DNA of 64,000 nucleotides from Posidonia oceanica (GCA_037176725.1 JAZBRS010000057.1:84713501-84777500); one strand, 5' to 3'; positions 23,697 to 36,115 are shown, counted from the first letter of the stretch. Program-made: numbers and translations. The notes: a model not told the origin generated them from the sequence alone.

Positions 23697-23800
23697 CTAA
23701 TTGGTTTGGGCGTTATTTAACCTCCTAATATTAGGGTATAGAGGCGCCTCAGGAGGGATCTCACTGATGGGCGAGAATCCCTGCACCTCAGTCAAGTACT
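23697..23800 (-). pseudogene. Remnant C-terminus of the E3 DUF7745-type extra ORF
   Basis: On the minus strand, the C-terminal residues YLTEVQGFSPISEIPPEAPL and the following short tail match the ends of the extra ORFs of E5 (YVTEVQGLWPLSEIPPRAPQ) and E6, at the same place relative to the 3' UTR repeats. Upstream sequence no longer aligns by eye, so the gene is truncated or badly decayed. Its role is unknown. Confidence 0.65.
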
Positions 23801-25223
23801 CTCTTTTCTGGCTCGGGATGAGGCCTTGGCTTTGCAGAGTATAGCCTTTGGCTGTAGGGTAGCAGAAGTGTTGGATGCAGCTTCTTAGCCTCTGTCTCAA
23901 TTCTTCGAGGACCTGCTACCGCTTTTGACGCTCACGGATGATATTTCTTTTCCCCTCATGAGTGACTAGAGTTGCATCTAGCCTGCCAAGGGAGTAAAGA
24001 TGTCTGTAGAGGAGATTAGAGCGTGCTGCTGCGCTCAGAGGGTGGGCCGGGTCCTCTTGATAACATATCTCATGCAGTTGCTAGTGTGGCGCTTGAAATT
24101 GATGGCTGAGGAGGCTTCGACACTTGTCCGAATCACTCCTCTCATGAGCGCCTTCTTTCTTCAACTTCTTTCTGCATTTTTTCTTTTGTGCTCAGCATGC
24201 ATATCATGTTGTAATTTCTTTTGCTCACATGACCTCTATTCTTTTGGATATGCATGTCTTCGCCCTCTTGGGGTAGCGGTCTCTAATGAGGTGTTGAGAG
24301 TTCGGCTGATCGGCATACACCCTCAGCCTCTGCAATGTGTAGACAGCCTCTGGCTATGCTCTGCTCTGCTTTGGTCTTCTCCATGTCTGGTGGACTCTCT
24401 GGTTAAGGTGGATCTTGCTTCGGGAGTTTTTAAGCTCAGCGAGTCACTCTGTTCTGCTCTAGTCTCACTCTATAACCACATACAAGAGATGGCGCTGCTC
24501 GGGTGAGACCTGCCTGAGATCGTCACTGCTTGACATCTTCTAGGCGCTGCTTGTTTGTCCAAAGTTGGTTTCTGATTATACAAATGTTTGTGGATTTTGT
24601 ATATTTTAGCAGGGGAAAGGACAAACATGTTTTTAGGTTTCGCATTGGTTTTGTATTTTTATGATTTTTGTTTAGGAAAACATAAAAGGGAAAACCAGTA
24701 GGAAGGCGAAGAAAACATTTTTGCTGTTTTTATTTTCTTAATTTTTTTTGGCTTTATGCTTTACAGGATGCAAGAAATGATATGCACATGCAATAAATAA
24801 CAATGCATGGTGACAGATATGTGCAAGATGATGGATATGCATGCAAAGTGATTGATATGTGCAGGTGATAAGTTGACGGACTTATCGTCGAATAGTTAGG
24901 GATATCAGCCCAAATGATAAGTTGACGGACTTATCGCCGAGCAGTTAGGGCTGCCAGCCCAGAGATGATAGGCTAACGGAACCGGATAGTTAGGGGTATC
25001 AGCCCAATGATGAATGCATGCAGAAAAAGAAATGCAGGTTTTTAGGGGTTTTGCTGTTTTTATGCTTTTTATGATTTTCTAACATGGCAAGAAAACACAA
25101 AGAACAAAACAAAACAAAAAGAAAAGACAGTGCAGGAAACAAAGAGAGGTAAGAGGGACTTACCTGTCAGCAACCTCGGGAGGGAGGTTCTGGGTCCGCT
25201 CCTACGCTGCTGATGCTGTCGGC
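23801..25223 (-). mobile_element. Degenerate E3 internal sequence up to the E5 insertion
   Basis: No gene is clear. A plus-strand open frame at 24000-24506 has no recognisable domain and I treat it as chance. At about 24865-25005 three more copies of the gataagttgacggacttatcgccgagcagttaggg...agccc repeat occur. The stretch ends at tcggc, beside the E5 LTR; this would be the left half of the E5 target-site duplication. Confidence 0.5.
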
Positions 25224-28200
25224 TATAGTAATCCTGAATTCTAATTGTCCATGCACATTACCAAAGCTTGTGTGCACCGATCAAAATAGGGTCACTATAT
25301 GCAGCTGGATCCGAGGGAAGAACTCGACTCGGAAACGCTGGCAAAAGGAAAGAAAAGAAATAATAAGATAATTCGGAGTCGCCACCGGGTCTATTGAATT
25401 GGAAGACAAGGAAAACCAAGGGGTAAAGCATGAAAAGACATGCTGAACCGGATGCAAGTAGGGGCAAAGGGGTGCGAGGTGAAGCTAAGCTATGCTATAC
25501 TATTATGCTATGCTATGACTCAAGCCTAGGATAAGGGAAAGGTTGATGCGAGCCAAGAGAAAGGGCAAGGACTCCTGTTACGCACGGGGAAGGTGTTAGG
25601 CACCCCGATACGTCCGAGAGTCGGTCTTTCTTAGGCAATCTCGCACTTATGCAGGGAATTGCTAGCCTAATGCCTAATGCCTTAAATGCTTACCTATTAT
25701 GCAAAGGAAATAAACGTGCTATCTAAGTGCTTAGCCACGCTGCTAGTGTTCCGAACTGGGCGGACCCTGGTTCGTGAGAACTCCTAAGCAGTAAGCACCA
25801 TGGCCCTATATGCAGATGCAAGTGATAAAACAAAACGGCGGGAAAACCAAGCAATGCGAGTGACATGCAAGCAATAAAGTAAAACAAGTGCGGAAAACGA
25901 TGCGAAAATATAGAAAAAATAAAGCAAGGCACGGAAAACGATGCCAAAAGCGGAAAGCGATGCAAAGGGGTGCAGGAAAACCATGCAGAAGAGCGGGAAA
26001 ACAATGCAAAAATGCAGAAAACGGGGCAAAGTGCGGAAAAAGAGGCAAAACGGAGTGCGAAATCAAAACAAAGGGGTGGGCAACATGCATTGGGGTTGCA
26101 GCAAGCCAAATAAGCGATAAAACGCAAGAAACGGCGAGCAAAACAAAATCTGTGCTTTAAAACGGCTGTCAGCCATCTGCAAGCATTGGACGCTGGCAAC
26201 ACCAGCGCCCAACGTTGGACGCTAGAAGAGCCCGTGTCCAACACCTGCTGCAGATAGACAGCATGCATGTTTTAAAAAATCCATGCATTCTAACTTATAT
26301 GGATGCATAACAAATGCAAATATGCAACTAAATGGGTGCTAGACATGCTAATCTAACCTAACAGAAGATTAGAGGAAGAATCAGAACAAGGAGCATGCCA
26401 AAATTAAAGATCCAAGCATGCAGGTTGTTGGACGCCTGTAGGCTGGGTGTCCAACATTAGATGCCAGAGAGGCTGGCGTCCAACACGAACAGAAGGCAGA
26501 GGGGAGAAAAGATGCATACAAGTGATAGAGGAGAGTTGGGATCATGCATTTGGGTCTCTGGAGTTGAGCATGGAGCAAGCAAGCAAGCATGGGAGGCAAA
26601 ACAAAGTCAAACAGGCCTTACCTGTGCTGAGTGCCAGGCCAGAGGCACAACCAGGGCGTTGGACGCGAGCTAGGTCGGCGTCCAACGTTGGACACCAACG
26701 CTAGCAGCGTACAACGCTCTGGGAGGCACAACACACAAAAAGCATGCACAAAAACAAGCAAATAATTTAATGGAAGCTTAAGAACAGCTGCTACTGAAGC
26801 TAAACATGCATAAGAACATAGGGAATAAGCAAACAAGCAAGATCAGGAAGACATGTAAGCATTAAACAAATGCATGAGAAGCCAAGACATTGGACACTAG
26901 AGCCAGCAGCGTCCAATGTAGGACGCTGAAGGCTCTGGCGTCCAACGACCCAGACCAGCTGACTCACCTGTTCTAAAGGGGGAGCTCAGCTCAGACCCCA
27001 CCTACATACTTGCAGCTACTGTAACATGCCATAACAAAAAAGGAAGCATTGAAAGCAAGCATGGCAAGCATTTAAGTTAAAGAAAAACAAAAAGGATGGA
27101 CATGCATAAGAGATGGAAGCTTTAAACTTGCAAAAAGAAATAGACAACTTAGTAAAATCCTAGCAAACCTAAGCATGGTTGCCATAGGGACCAGGCATCT
27201 CTAACTAGGCATGGATCACAAAATATTACTCAAAATATGCATGGAGTAGGCATGGCAGCAAAGCAAAGCAAGCAGAGGTGTTGGACGCTAGGTGAACCAG
27301 CGTCCAATGTTGGACGCAACTCATTCTAGCGTCCAACAAAGACAGCAGATAGATGGATATTAAACATGCAAAAAGCCTTCAAACAAGCATGGAACAAGTT
27401 AAAAACATGGTATAGCATCAGAGAGAATCAAAAGGAGGTAAATAGCATATGTTTGCAAACAGGCATGCAAGGAAAAGGCATGAAAAGCTTTTAAACAAGG
27501 GCAGAGCAAAGCATGTCGTTGGACGCAGGCCTATGCCACATCCAACACACTGAACTTCCTTTTGGATGTGAATCACATCCAAAGGGAGCTAAAAGCTTGT
27601 AAAAAGTACGTAGACACGTTCTACTACACATGCATGACTACCGTTGGAAGCCCTGGAACGGCGGGTCGACGAAGTTCGCTGGAGTTGCAGGTGTGTGCAC
27701 GACAGCAAGTTTGGCGAGGTCTCCTGAGCAGCTCGGAGCACTGGAGGAGCTAGCGAAGCATCGAGGATGGAGAGGGGAGTGCCTTCTTGCTCTCGGAAGT
27801 GGAAATTTTCTTGTTCGCTCTGTGTGGTGAGAGTGGCAATGGGTTGAAGGTGCTGGTTTTGTGCAAATGGCATGGGTTCGTGTGCTGGTACAGAGGTTTG
27901 CAATCCGAATTCTGACGAACCCAGGTGCTGGCAGGTGTGGGTGAGAGTGTGGAGGCCATGTGGGATGTCAGAGGAAAGCGTGGGCATTGGCAGGAGGGCG
28001 GCGGAGGCGAGGCGGTGGCTGACAAGGCCGACGGATGGCAGGCCTGTCAGTGAGGGCTTAGAGGGCGGGTTTTGGGCTGATATGGAGGAGATGGGTAGTA
28101 AGTGAGGCTTGGAAGGTAGTGGATGGCGTGGACCGAAGGAAGGGACGGTAGTAAGTGTGGGGAGGTGGTGGATTGGACTGGTGATGAGCTGGAGGGGGCG

Positions 28201-28562
28201 GAGCAACCGCTACTGCACTCGAGTCGTTGGATGCCAGACTAGAGGGTGCCCAACGTTGGACGCCAGACCAGAGCGTGTCCAACGTTGGACGCTAGCATAG
28301 GCCGCGTCCAACGTTGGACGCTGCTTGTTCCAGTGTCCAACACACTCAGGTGGCATAAGCTGCAAATGGGCTTAGGTTTGGGCCTAGAAGTGCTGTAAAA
28401 GATGCAAAAAGGCTTGGTAAAGGCTTCTAGGGTTTTGGACAAGGTTTTGGATTTGGAAATGGACTAGAAAATGGGTTAGAAAAGGGAATGCCAATCCAGA
28501 GACCACACAAGCCTGCAAAAGAGAACTACCAACTTCCAGGCTGTCAGAATGGGGTGTCTACA
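25224..28562 (-). mobile_element. 3' LTR of element E5 (3339 bp)
   Basis: The edges are TATAG (from TGTAG) at 25224 and CTACA at 28558-28562, with the E5 polypurine tract next to it. It is collinear with the E3 and E4 LTRs. It holds the PBS-like site at 25375-25384, the conserved block at 25561-25630, and palindromic modules at about 26186, 26428, 26658, 26889, 27279, 27515 (shortened) and 28225-28350 (extended). The 5' LTR of E5 should lie to the right of E6, outside the window. Confidence 0.9.
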
Positions 28563-28600
28563 GATGCCCCTCCTTGAGCGAGGTCAAGCGGAGCGAGACT
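28563..28600 (-). promoter_or_regulatory. E5 polypurine tract region
   Basis: The plus strand reads gatgcccctccttgagcgaggtcaagcg...; on the minus strand this is a purine-rich AAGGAGGGGCATC beside the LTR start TGTAGACACC. This is the expected primer site for plus-strand cDNA synthesis. Confidence 0.7.
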
Positions 28601-28899
28601 GCTGCTCAGGGTAGACAAGACACCCTACCTGACGCCGGCAAGAGTGCAAAAGACTGTAGGCACGAGTCATTCGTCTAGTGGATGCACCGGAAGACATGAC
28701 CCAAGGCCACAATGCAGATGCAGATGCGAATGCGGATGCTGATGCCATGCGTGCTGATGCAGGAGTTAGTCCAGAGGTTATGTTAGATGTTAGTGCAGAT
28801 GCAATGTATGCTAATGCAGTTATTTACCATGCAATGCTGTTAGTGCAAGAATACGATGCTGATGCAGAAGAGATGCAAATAAAGCTGCAGTGCAATGCG
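28601..28899 (-). other. E5 3' UTR, atgcagatgc-rich part
   Basis: This is rich in atgcagatgc and atgctgatgc words, like E1 at 720-790 and E3 at 17460-17560. No gene is present. Confidence 0.5.
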
Positions 28900-30740
28900 T
28901 GTGTTCGGGGGTTAGTCCGACCTCACAGAAGAAATGCTTGACAAGACTGACGGGCTTGGCATCCGAGCAGTTAGGGCTGCTAGCCCAGCAAGCAGAGAGG
29001 GAGACAATTGGACGGCTGTCGACCGAGCAGTTGGGGCTGCTAGCCCGCAGGGAACAGGAGCAGCTTGTCCTCGCCTGAGGAAACAAGCAAGAAAAGAGAA
29101 AGGGGGTTGGCAAGTGTGGGCATCATCCGCACGGAGCGAAGCCACGCAAGGGCTGATCCTCGCACGAGGATACAGGGCAGGACTCCGAGCATACGAGGTC
29201 TGAGAAGAGCTTGTCCTCGTCTGAGGAAGCAAGCAAGAAAAGAAAGGTGGTTGGCAAGCGTGGGCATCGTCCGCACGGAAAGAGGCCACGCAAGGGCTGA
29301 TCCTCGCACGAGGATACAGGGCAGGACTCCAAGCATACGGGGTCCGAGAAGAGCTTGTCCTCACTCGAGGAAGCAAGCGGGGGAATCCACATGGACAGAA
29401 TCCAAAGGGGGGCTTGTCCTCGCCCGAGGAAACAAGCAGCAGTCTGACCCAAGCCCCGAGAGATAGACAGGGGGCTCATCCCTGGCCAGGGAAACGAGCA
29501 GGAGGGAAAGAAGAAAGAAGCTTGTCCTCGCCCGAGGAAGCAAGCACACGGGACCCCGTCCGCACGGAGGGAAGTCACGCAGAAAAGGAAAAGGACTTAT
29601 CCTCGCACGAGGACAAGCAAGAAAGGCAGAAGAAAGAAGCTTGTCCCCGCTCGGGGAAGCAAGCACGTGGGACCCCATCCGCACGGAGGGAAGTCACGCA
29701 GAAAAGGAAAAAGGGCTTATCCTCGCACGAGGACAAGTAGGAGAGGTAGAAGAAAGAAGCTTGTCCCCGCCCAGGGAAGCAAGCACGTGGGACCCCGTCT
29801 GCACGGAGGGAAGTCACGCAGAAAAGGAAAAAGGCTTATCCTCGCACGAGGACAAGCAAGAGAGGCAGAAGAAAGAAGCTTGTCCCCGCCCGGGGAAGCA
29901 AGCGTGCGGGACCCCGTCTGCACGGAGCGGAGCCACGCAAAACGGAAAAAGGCTTGTCCTCAAGAAAGACAAAAGACTTATCCTCGCACGAGGATAAGCA
30001 GGAAGGGAAAGGAGGTGGGCAAGCGTGGGCATCGTCCGCACGGAGCGAAGCCACGCAAGGGCTGATCCTCGCGCGAGGATACAGGACAGGACTCCGAGCA
30101 TACGGAGTCCGAGAAGAGCTTGTCCTCGCCCGAGGAGCAAGCAGGGGTGCGCATACGCTTATCCTTGGCCAAGGAGTAAGCGGGCCTGATCCTCGCCCGA
30201 GGAACAGGAAAACTCCATTCACGTGGAGCTACGCAAAGCTTGTCCTCGCTCGAGGAAGCAAGCAAAAAGGAAAAAAAGCTTGTCCTCGCCCGAGGAAGCA
30301 AGCAGGAGGGACAGAAGAAAGAAGCTTGTCCTCGCCCGAGGAAGCAAGCACGCGGGACCCCGTCTGCACGGAGGGAAGTCACGCAGAAAAGAAAAAGGCT
30401 TATCCTCGCACGAGGACAAGCAGGAGGGGCGGAAGAAAGAAGCTTGTCCTTGCCTGAGGAAGCAAGCACGCAGGACCCCGTTCGCACGGAGCAGAGCCAC
30501 GCAAAATGGAAAAAGGCTTGTCCTCGCATGAGGACAAGCAAGAAAGACAAAAGACTTATCCTCGCATGAGGATAAGCAGGAAAGGAAAGGAGGCGAGCAA
30601 GCGTGGGCATTGTCCGCATGGAGCGAAGCCACGCAAGGGCTGATCCTCGCACGAGGATACAGGGTAGGGCTCCGAGCATACGGGGTCCGAGAAGAGCTTG
30701 TCCTCGCCCGAGGAAGCAAGTAGGAGAGGAAAAAAGGGAA
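28900..30740. repeat. E5 3' UTR hairpin-rich minisatellite array
   Basis: More than fifteen copies of gcttgtcctcgcccgaggaagcaagc or close variants occur (for example near 29210, 29355, 29520, 29640, 29760, 29877, 30117, 30239, 30281, 30322, 30442 and 30697). They alternate with cttatcctcgcacgaggacaag units. Between 29510 and 29930 the larger period is about 118-120 bp. Each unit is an inverted repeat able to fold (GCTTG...CCTCG...CGAGG...CAAGC). The many long frames on both strands here follow from the repeat and are not genes. Confidence 0.85.
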
Positions 30741-30770
30741 AGCGATACCAGAGAGCAGCCTAAAAAGATG

Positions 30771-30798
30771 CCCCTGGTATCAGGGATGATACCAGGGG
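30771..30798. repeat. Perfect 11-bp hairpin, E5 copy
   Basis: CCCCTGGTATC (30771-30781), loop agggat, GATACCAGGGG (30788-30798). It sits between the minisatellite and the extra ORF, and a copy of the repeat core (ccaagcgagcagttaagggtgccagccc) follows at about 30857-30885. Confidence 0.85.
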
Positions 30799-31259
30799 AC
30801 AGCCGAGGCGCCCCTAGTACCAAAAGAAAGGAAAAAGTAGACAAAACTAACGCGTTTGCCAAGCGAGCAGTTAAGGGTGCCAGCCCAGAGTAAACTGGGC
30901 AAGTGGTAGCGGTGGTGTATGGATCAGCAAGGTTCTTGCGTGCATGTTGACTGCAGAGGGCTTTGCTGCAATTCTCCTGTCGAGGTTGCTGACTGCATGG
31001 TGCTTGTGAGGGTACTGTTCTTAGACTTTTTGCGGGGCTGCTTCAGGTTGTCTGCATGGGCTAATGCTCTGAAGTGCTTGGTGTAGGTCCTATAACATCC
31101 TGACAAGAACAGATATGCAATAGGCAAGGCATGCAACACAAACAAATGGCGTGAAACGTCTTTGTATTGAGTGAATCTCTGGTTACACGCCTCTGATAGG
31201 CTGAAAGATATAGCATGATTCAAGCAAAAAGCTATACAAGCAGGTAGCTGCATAAACGC
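30799..31259 (-). other. E5 spacer between the extra ORF stop and the 3' UTR repeats
   Basis: Beyond the repeat core noted above, no gene or clear motif is seen. It corresponds to 62479-62800 in E6. Confidence 0.4.
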
Positions 31260-32462
31260 TTAGTTGTGCCAGGCCTTCTTTGCCGGTCGAGAGTCTGGAA
31301 ACTGAGGGGCCCTTGGAGGAATCTCGCTGAGGGGCCAGAGTCCTTGCACCTCGGTGACGTACTCAGAAGTATATCCTGAGCCCTTCACAGCTGCAATGTC
31401 TATAGACTTCACCCCGTGCCGCATCAAGTCTGCTAGCACTATTGTAGATGCTATTGTGCTGAAGGGGTATGGCTGCATGAGTTTGGGCGCGGTGCTATCA
31501 ATGAAGGCGCCTTGCCGATAGCTAAATTGCCGCATAACCCGGATGGGGTGGTATTCCACACCTCCGGTGAATCCAGGCAGTACTACGAGCCACGAATCGC
31601 AAGCATCGAAGAAGACAATGAATGGCTCTACTGCAGATGGAATGATTCGCCAAGTCACCGCATCATCTGTTAGCTCAGACAGCTTCTGATATTCTTCCGG
31701 CACACTCTTTATAGTTCTTGCATGGCCACTACTGCAGTATGTTTCAATGGCATGCCTCTGAGGGCGCAGGAGGTCCATCTCCAGATATGCAGCTAGCCAG
31801 ATCTGCACAAGCACTCCGCAGCCGTGGAACTGACGGCAGCGATGTACAACGCGGTCCAGCCTGCGGTATGTCTCTACGAGGACGACTGGTGCCAGGTCGA
31901 TGTGCCGGGTCACCACTGCAAGTGCAATCTCAGCAATCTCGATTGCAACTGTCATCCTGCCATGCGTGAAGATCAGCTCGCCTAGGAAGCGGACGACGAA
32001 ACCCTGGAGCCACAGCTTGTCTCCAAGTTCAGCGCACTTCCCCATAACAGCATCAAAGTACTCTAGGCGGAGCAGGGGCGTGGGCCCGCTGGTGCAGATA
32101 AGTTGTTGCTGGACGCACTTAACAGAGAGCCCAGTCAGCTGGCTCAGGACCGCAGCATATCCATCGCCCCTCATAAAGATTGGGGGTCCCATAATTGCAG
32201 AGAAGCCGCAGATCCGGCGCACCTCCTCAAGTGTGGGAGTCAGCTCCATCCTGCCGAAGCGGAAGACATGGTGAGCTGGTTTCCAGAATCTTGCTACAGC
32301 ACAAATGAGGTGCCGGCTCACTTCAACATTTGCTGCTTTCAGAAGCTTAGAGGGAATCCTCCAAGTGCGTAGCCTCTCGCGATCAGCTTCAGTGAGTTTG
32401 CCAACCCACTCTCGCAAGGTATCTGAACAGTACATGGGAGTGACCAGAGTTGGATAACCCAT
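31260..32462 (-). CDS. E5 extra ORF, DUF7745-type protein, 400 aa
   Basis: This is an uninterrupted frame of 400 codons from an ATG at 32462 to a stop at 31260, downstream of pol and in the same direction. Residues 57-69 (ARFWKPAHHVFRF) and 73-87 (ELTPTLEEVRRICGF) fit the DUF7745 signature of plant proteins found in and around transposons. Residues 212-229 (FHGCGVLVQIWLAAYLEM) match a later conserved block. I see no signal peptide, membrane span or metal site. The E6 homologue has exactly the same length and start, and the two seem collinear, which fixes the ATG. It stays open although the E5 gag-pol has several stops and frameshifts. The sequence CAG|CG just before the ATG could be a splice acceptor. 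Function is unknown; a role in the retroelement life cycle or in evading silencing is speculation. Confidence 0.75.
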   Translation of the reverse strand: MGYPTLVTPMYCSDTLREWVGKLTEADRERLRTWRIPSKLLKAANVEVSRHLICAVARFWKPAHHVFRFGRMELTPTLEEVRRICGFSAIMGPPIFMRGDGYAAVLSQLTGLSVKCVQQQLICTSGPTPLLRLEYFDAVMGKCAELGDKLWLQGFVVRFLGELIFTHGRMTVAIEIAEIALAVVTRHIDLAPVVLVETYRRLDRVVHRCRQFHGCGVLVQIWLAAYLEMDLLRPQRHAIETYCSSGHARTIKSVPEEYQKLSELTDDAVTWRIIPSAVEPFIVFFDACDSWLVVLPGFTGGVEYHPIRVMRQFSYRQGAFIDSTAPKLMQPYPFSTIASTIVLADLMRHGVKSIDIAAVKGSGYTSEYVTEVQGLWPLSEIPPRAPQFPDSRPAKKAWHN

Positions 32463-33980
32463 CGCTGAAGTGTAAGTGCAAGCTGCTGGTGCAGAAAGCT
32501 CAGGTACATGTAAACAGAGTTGCAGTTCATCAGTTCAAGTATAAACATACAACACTTGGTAGGTAGAGAGCATCATTTCAAAATTAACACAGCAGTTATA
32601 TCAAGCTCAGCAGATAGCATTCAGAGTGCAGATATAAAGCATATTCATACTAGGGGCAGCTCTACTAGGGCAAGTGGTTGGTCAGAGCTCTGGACCAGTG
32701 CAGCTGGGAGACGGTCGGCGCATGCCGGATAGAACTACTGCCTCAATGCCGGGCCAAGTTTTGCAGAGCGGGGAGATAGAAGAAAAAGGAAGGACTTATG
32801 CTATGCATGCATGCAGGGTTTATGTTTAGTATGCGGAGAGATGTGCATGACTTGGAATAGATGCTATGGATGTGTGCAATGACTTAGCTTATATGCTGTA
32901 ACCCTCAGCATACGGAGTGCTTGGTGCCTGCTGCGGAGGAAGAGAGGGGTCCCTGACTCACTGGACTCTACTCAAGCTCTTAACTTGCTGGTGGTGCTCA
33001 GGAGAAGGTTATTTGCAGTGCGGGGGTGGTGGGTGGTGAGGACAGGCTCCAGACCAAACTCCCAAGGACCTACACCTACTCTTTTGCATCATTTTGGCTC
33101 CCTCATAGGCATGTAGGTTTCCCCTGTCCCTAACTTGGAGGCAATGGGCACCTAGTTGGAGTTGGGGAGCTGCTTGCTAGGCCTTGCTGAGTTTAAAGGC
33201 TTCACAGGGTTTGCGGATTCCCCAGGCGCAAGTTGTTCATCTCTAAGGCAGGTAAGGGATGGGATTGCGCTGCATACTTTTTTCTTTCTGGAGTTGCTTT
33301 TTATTTTCACTCCTCTTTTTTTTGCTTATTTTCTTTTTGCTTTCTCTTTTTTTTTGCTTTTTGCTTTGCTTTTTCTTTTCTTCTTTTTTTTTTTGCAAGC
33401 TTCCGCTATCCCAGGCTTAGAGGTAATGGGCGCTAGGGTTTTGAACTGGATTCGGGGCTCCCAGGTGCTAAGTGTTGGATCATCTTTGAAGTAGTTCGGA
33501 GGGACAGGGTTATGCTACATGCTTCTATCTCTAGGGCCTGCTTCTGCCTTCACCTTCTGTTGCTTTTCTTTTGTGCCCATGCTCTGACATATCTTTTATG
33601 CTCACATTTGCTCACGCCCTAGCATTTTATCTCCCTTGGGAGGTGCAAGTCCTAAGGGGCTTAGTTGTTTCGCCTGTTCTTATTTGAAAGGTGGCTCCCT
33701 CACTAGCTAAGATGCCTAAGTAGTGTCAAGTGAGGTAGGGTAGACTCTTTCCAAAGCAGGCAGCACGTCCGATTTCATCATCAGGCCAGATGCAATGCAT
33801 GGTTTTTGCAGGAATTTTTTATTTTTGCTTGGGATAAGCAGGAAGAGATAGAGAATGCAAGGCTATATGCAGAGAGTGCGGGAATGCAAGGGACGAGATT
33901 GGGATGCAGGGAGAATGTACAAGGAAGGGAGAATGCAAAGGGCGGGATGGAAGAGGATGCTCTGCACGGCCGGGGCCAGG
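32463..33980 (-). other. E5 spacer between pol and the extra ORF (1518 bp)
   Basis: This is non-coding, close in length to the E6 spacer (1525 bp). It includes a T-rich stretch at 33280-33400 (A-rich on the element strand) and a block at 32900-33090 that aligns well with E6 60600-60780. In the latter, the minus strand reads CTCTTCCTCCGCAG at its centre, a good-looking 3' splice site. No gene is supported. Confidence 0.5.
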
Positions 33981-35259
33981 CTACTGATAGTACTTCTTGA
34001 GATAACATGCATTGACCGGCTCTGACTACCCAGTTTGATCCATGTCCTCGAGAATTGCTGCGTCGCCCGAGAATGCCTCTTGACCACAAAGGGGCCACAC
34101 CAGTTGGTCGGAATTTGCCTCAACCGTCTGGCAAGTGGATGGCTCGCAAGACAAGGTCACTTGGCTGGAAGCTCCTGGGTCACACCTTCTTTAGGTATGC
34201 TCTTGCCATACGTTTCTGGTAGTAGCGAGCATTATGCATTGCTTGCAATCTGCGCTCGTCTATCAGGTTAAGCTGGGCGCAGCGGTCCTCGACCCATTCT
34301 GCTTCTTCCAGCTCCGCTTCTCGCAGGATTCACAGTGAAGGGATTTCTACTTCGACGGGCAACACTGCTTCCATGCCATATGCCAGCGAATAAGGGGTAG
34401 CTCCTGTAGAGGTCCGCACTGATGTTCTGTACGCCTAGAGTGCGTGCGGGAGCTTATCATGCCAGTCTCTGTGGGTTTCTGCCATCTTCTTCATTATCTT
34501 CACAATGTTTTTGTTGGCAGACTCCACTGCTCCATTCATCTGCGGCCGATACGGCGAGGATCAATGATGCTTCATCTGATGCTTCTGCAGGTATTCCTCA
34601 ATCCTCTTTGCAATAAAATTCGGGCCATTGTCAGAGATGATGGCATGCGGGACCCTGTAACGGGTGACAATGTTATTTCTGATAAACTTCTCCGACACCG
34701 CAACTGTGACTGCCTTATAGGAGGCTGCTTCCACCCACTTAGTGAAATAATCTATCGCTACCAGGATGAAGCGATGACCATTCGATGCTGCAGGGTGTAT
34801 GGCGCCAATGAGATCCATCCCCCAGGTGGAGAAGGGCCATGGCGAGGACATGCTATGCAATTCGTGCAGGGGCACGTGCATAAGATTACCATGGATCTGG
34901 CAATTGTGGCATCTACGCACAAACTGGCAGCAATCTGCCTCCATGGTTGACCAGAAGTAGTCTTGCAACATTATCTTCTTGGCCAGCAGCACTCCATTCA
35001 TATGCGGACCACAAGTCCCTGCATGAACTTGGAGCATAAGGATGTTGGCCTCTGACTTGCTTAAGCAGCGCAGGAGCATCTGGCTATATGACCTTCTGTA
35101 TAGCTGCCCTGCCCCTAACACATACTTTGACACCAGACGTGCCAAAGTTCTTCCATCTACTGCTGAGGTGCCAGGCGGGTGGCTGCCAGACTCAAGGAAT
35201 GCTTTGATATCGCAATACCAAGGCTGCTCTTCTGCCGAATCTGCCTCCCTTATGCTCAT
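33981..35259 (-). pseudogene. E5 integrase
   Basis: In the frame read from 35259, the zinc-binding region (VHAGTCGPHMNG ... FVRRCHNCQ) and catalytic Asp residues (WGMDLIGAI; ISDNGPNF) are present. A TGA near 34561 stops it where E6 has Arg (KHH-R-SSPYRPQ), which fits CGA to TGA. Beyond it the PQMNGAVESANKN catalytic Glu region goes on at about 34470-34560, with more stops (a TAG at a Trp codon in ALWAYRT; a TGA at SL*ILRE) and a late frame change. The C-terminus ends YLKKYYQ at a stop at 33981. This is clearly the homologue of the E6 integrase, but it is inactive. Confidence 0.85.
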
Positions 35260-36115
35260 GCAATGCGTAGGCTACTCCATGCGCGTAACTGATATATCCA
35301 CTGCTCAATCCTCAGGTATGCTGAGCCAGGATGCCAAGGTTGCCAATGCATCTGCATATGCGTTCCTTGCTCTGTTCATATATGAGAAACGGATGCTTGC
35401 AAACTACTCTATTAGCTTCAATAGGTGTTCGTGATATGGCATTAACTTTGGATCCTTTGTTCTCCAATCGCCATTCACTTGAGAGATCACTAGCATGGCA
35501 TCGCCGTGCACATGCAGCTTCTGCGCCTCGTGCTCGAGTGCGACCTTCATCCCCAGAATGCATGCTTCATATTCTGCCTCGTTGTTAGTGCATTTGAAGG
35601 TTAGCTTCCTTGCAAAGGGGATCATCTGCCCCTGTGGTGTAGTCAACACCGCGCCTATGCCTCGACCCTTCTTGTTGACAGCGCCATCAAAGTACAACTG
35701 CCAATGCTCTAAGTCTTCAGGGTCCTTCTCTTCAGTGTCTTCCATTGCAAAGAGAATGTCCTCATTCGGGAACTACGTCTGGAGAGGTTGGTATTCAGGC
35801 AAAGGAAAGTCTGCAAGGTGATCTGCCATGGTTTGGCCCTTCATGGCACGCTGCGTGACAAAGCTGATGTCGTACTGAGACAACAACACTTGCCACTTGA
35901 CGCATCTGCCTACCATTGCTGGCTTCTAGAAGAGGAACTTGATGGGGTCGTGTTGGCATAGGAGCCGGACTGGGTACACCATCATGTAATGCCTCAGCTT
36001 CTATGCAGCCCAGAAGAGGGATAGGCAGGTCTTCTCCATTGTGCTATACCTGGCTTCGTAGTCATTGAATTTCTTGCTCAGGTAATAAATTGCATGCTCG
36101 TTTCTACCAGATTCA
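35260..36115 (-). pseudogene. E5 RNase H domains
   Basis: The frame read from 35745 has LYFDGAVNKKGRGIGAVL (catalytic Asp at about 35686-35688), NNEAEYEACILG and HVHGDAMLVISQVNGDW, the acquired second RNase H. Before it, 35760-36110 is the gypsy-type RNase H with stops at FLF*KP (about 35925) and AA*KLR (about 36003), where E6 has Gln: CAG to TAG. A frameshift relative to RT lies between 35745 and 36116. Confidence 0.8.

Noticed and set aside
24000..24506. 168-codon plus-strand frame as a gene
   Set aside because: It has no recognisable domain, starts without support, and lies in decayed E3 sequence.
28934..30862. Many overlapping long frames on both strands (Cys-Pro-Arg-Lys-rich and Ala-Arg-rich repeats)
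   Set aside because: They follow from the hairpin minisatellite, whose unit is free of stops in several frames. They have no domain and no partner in E6.
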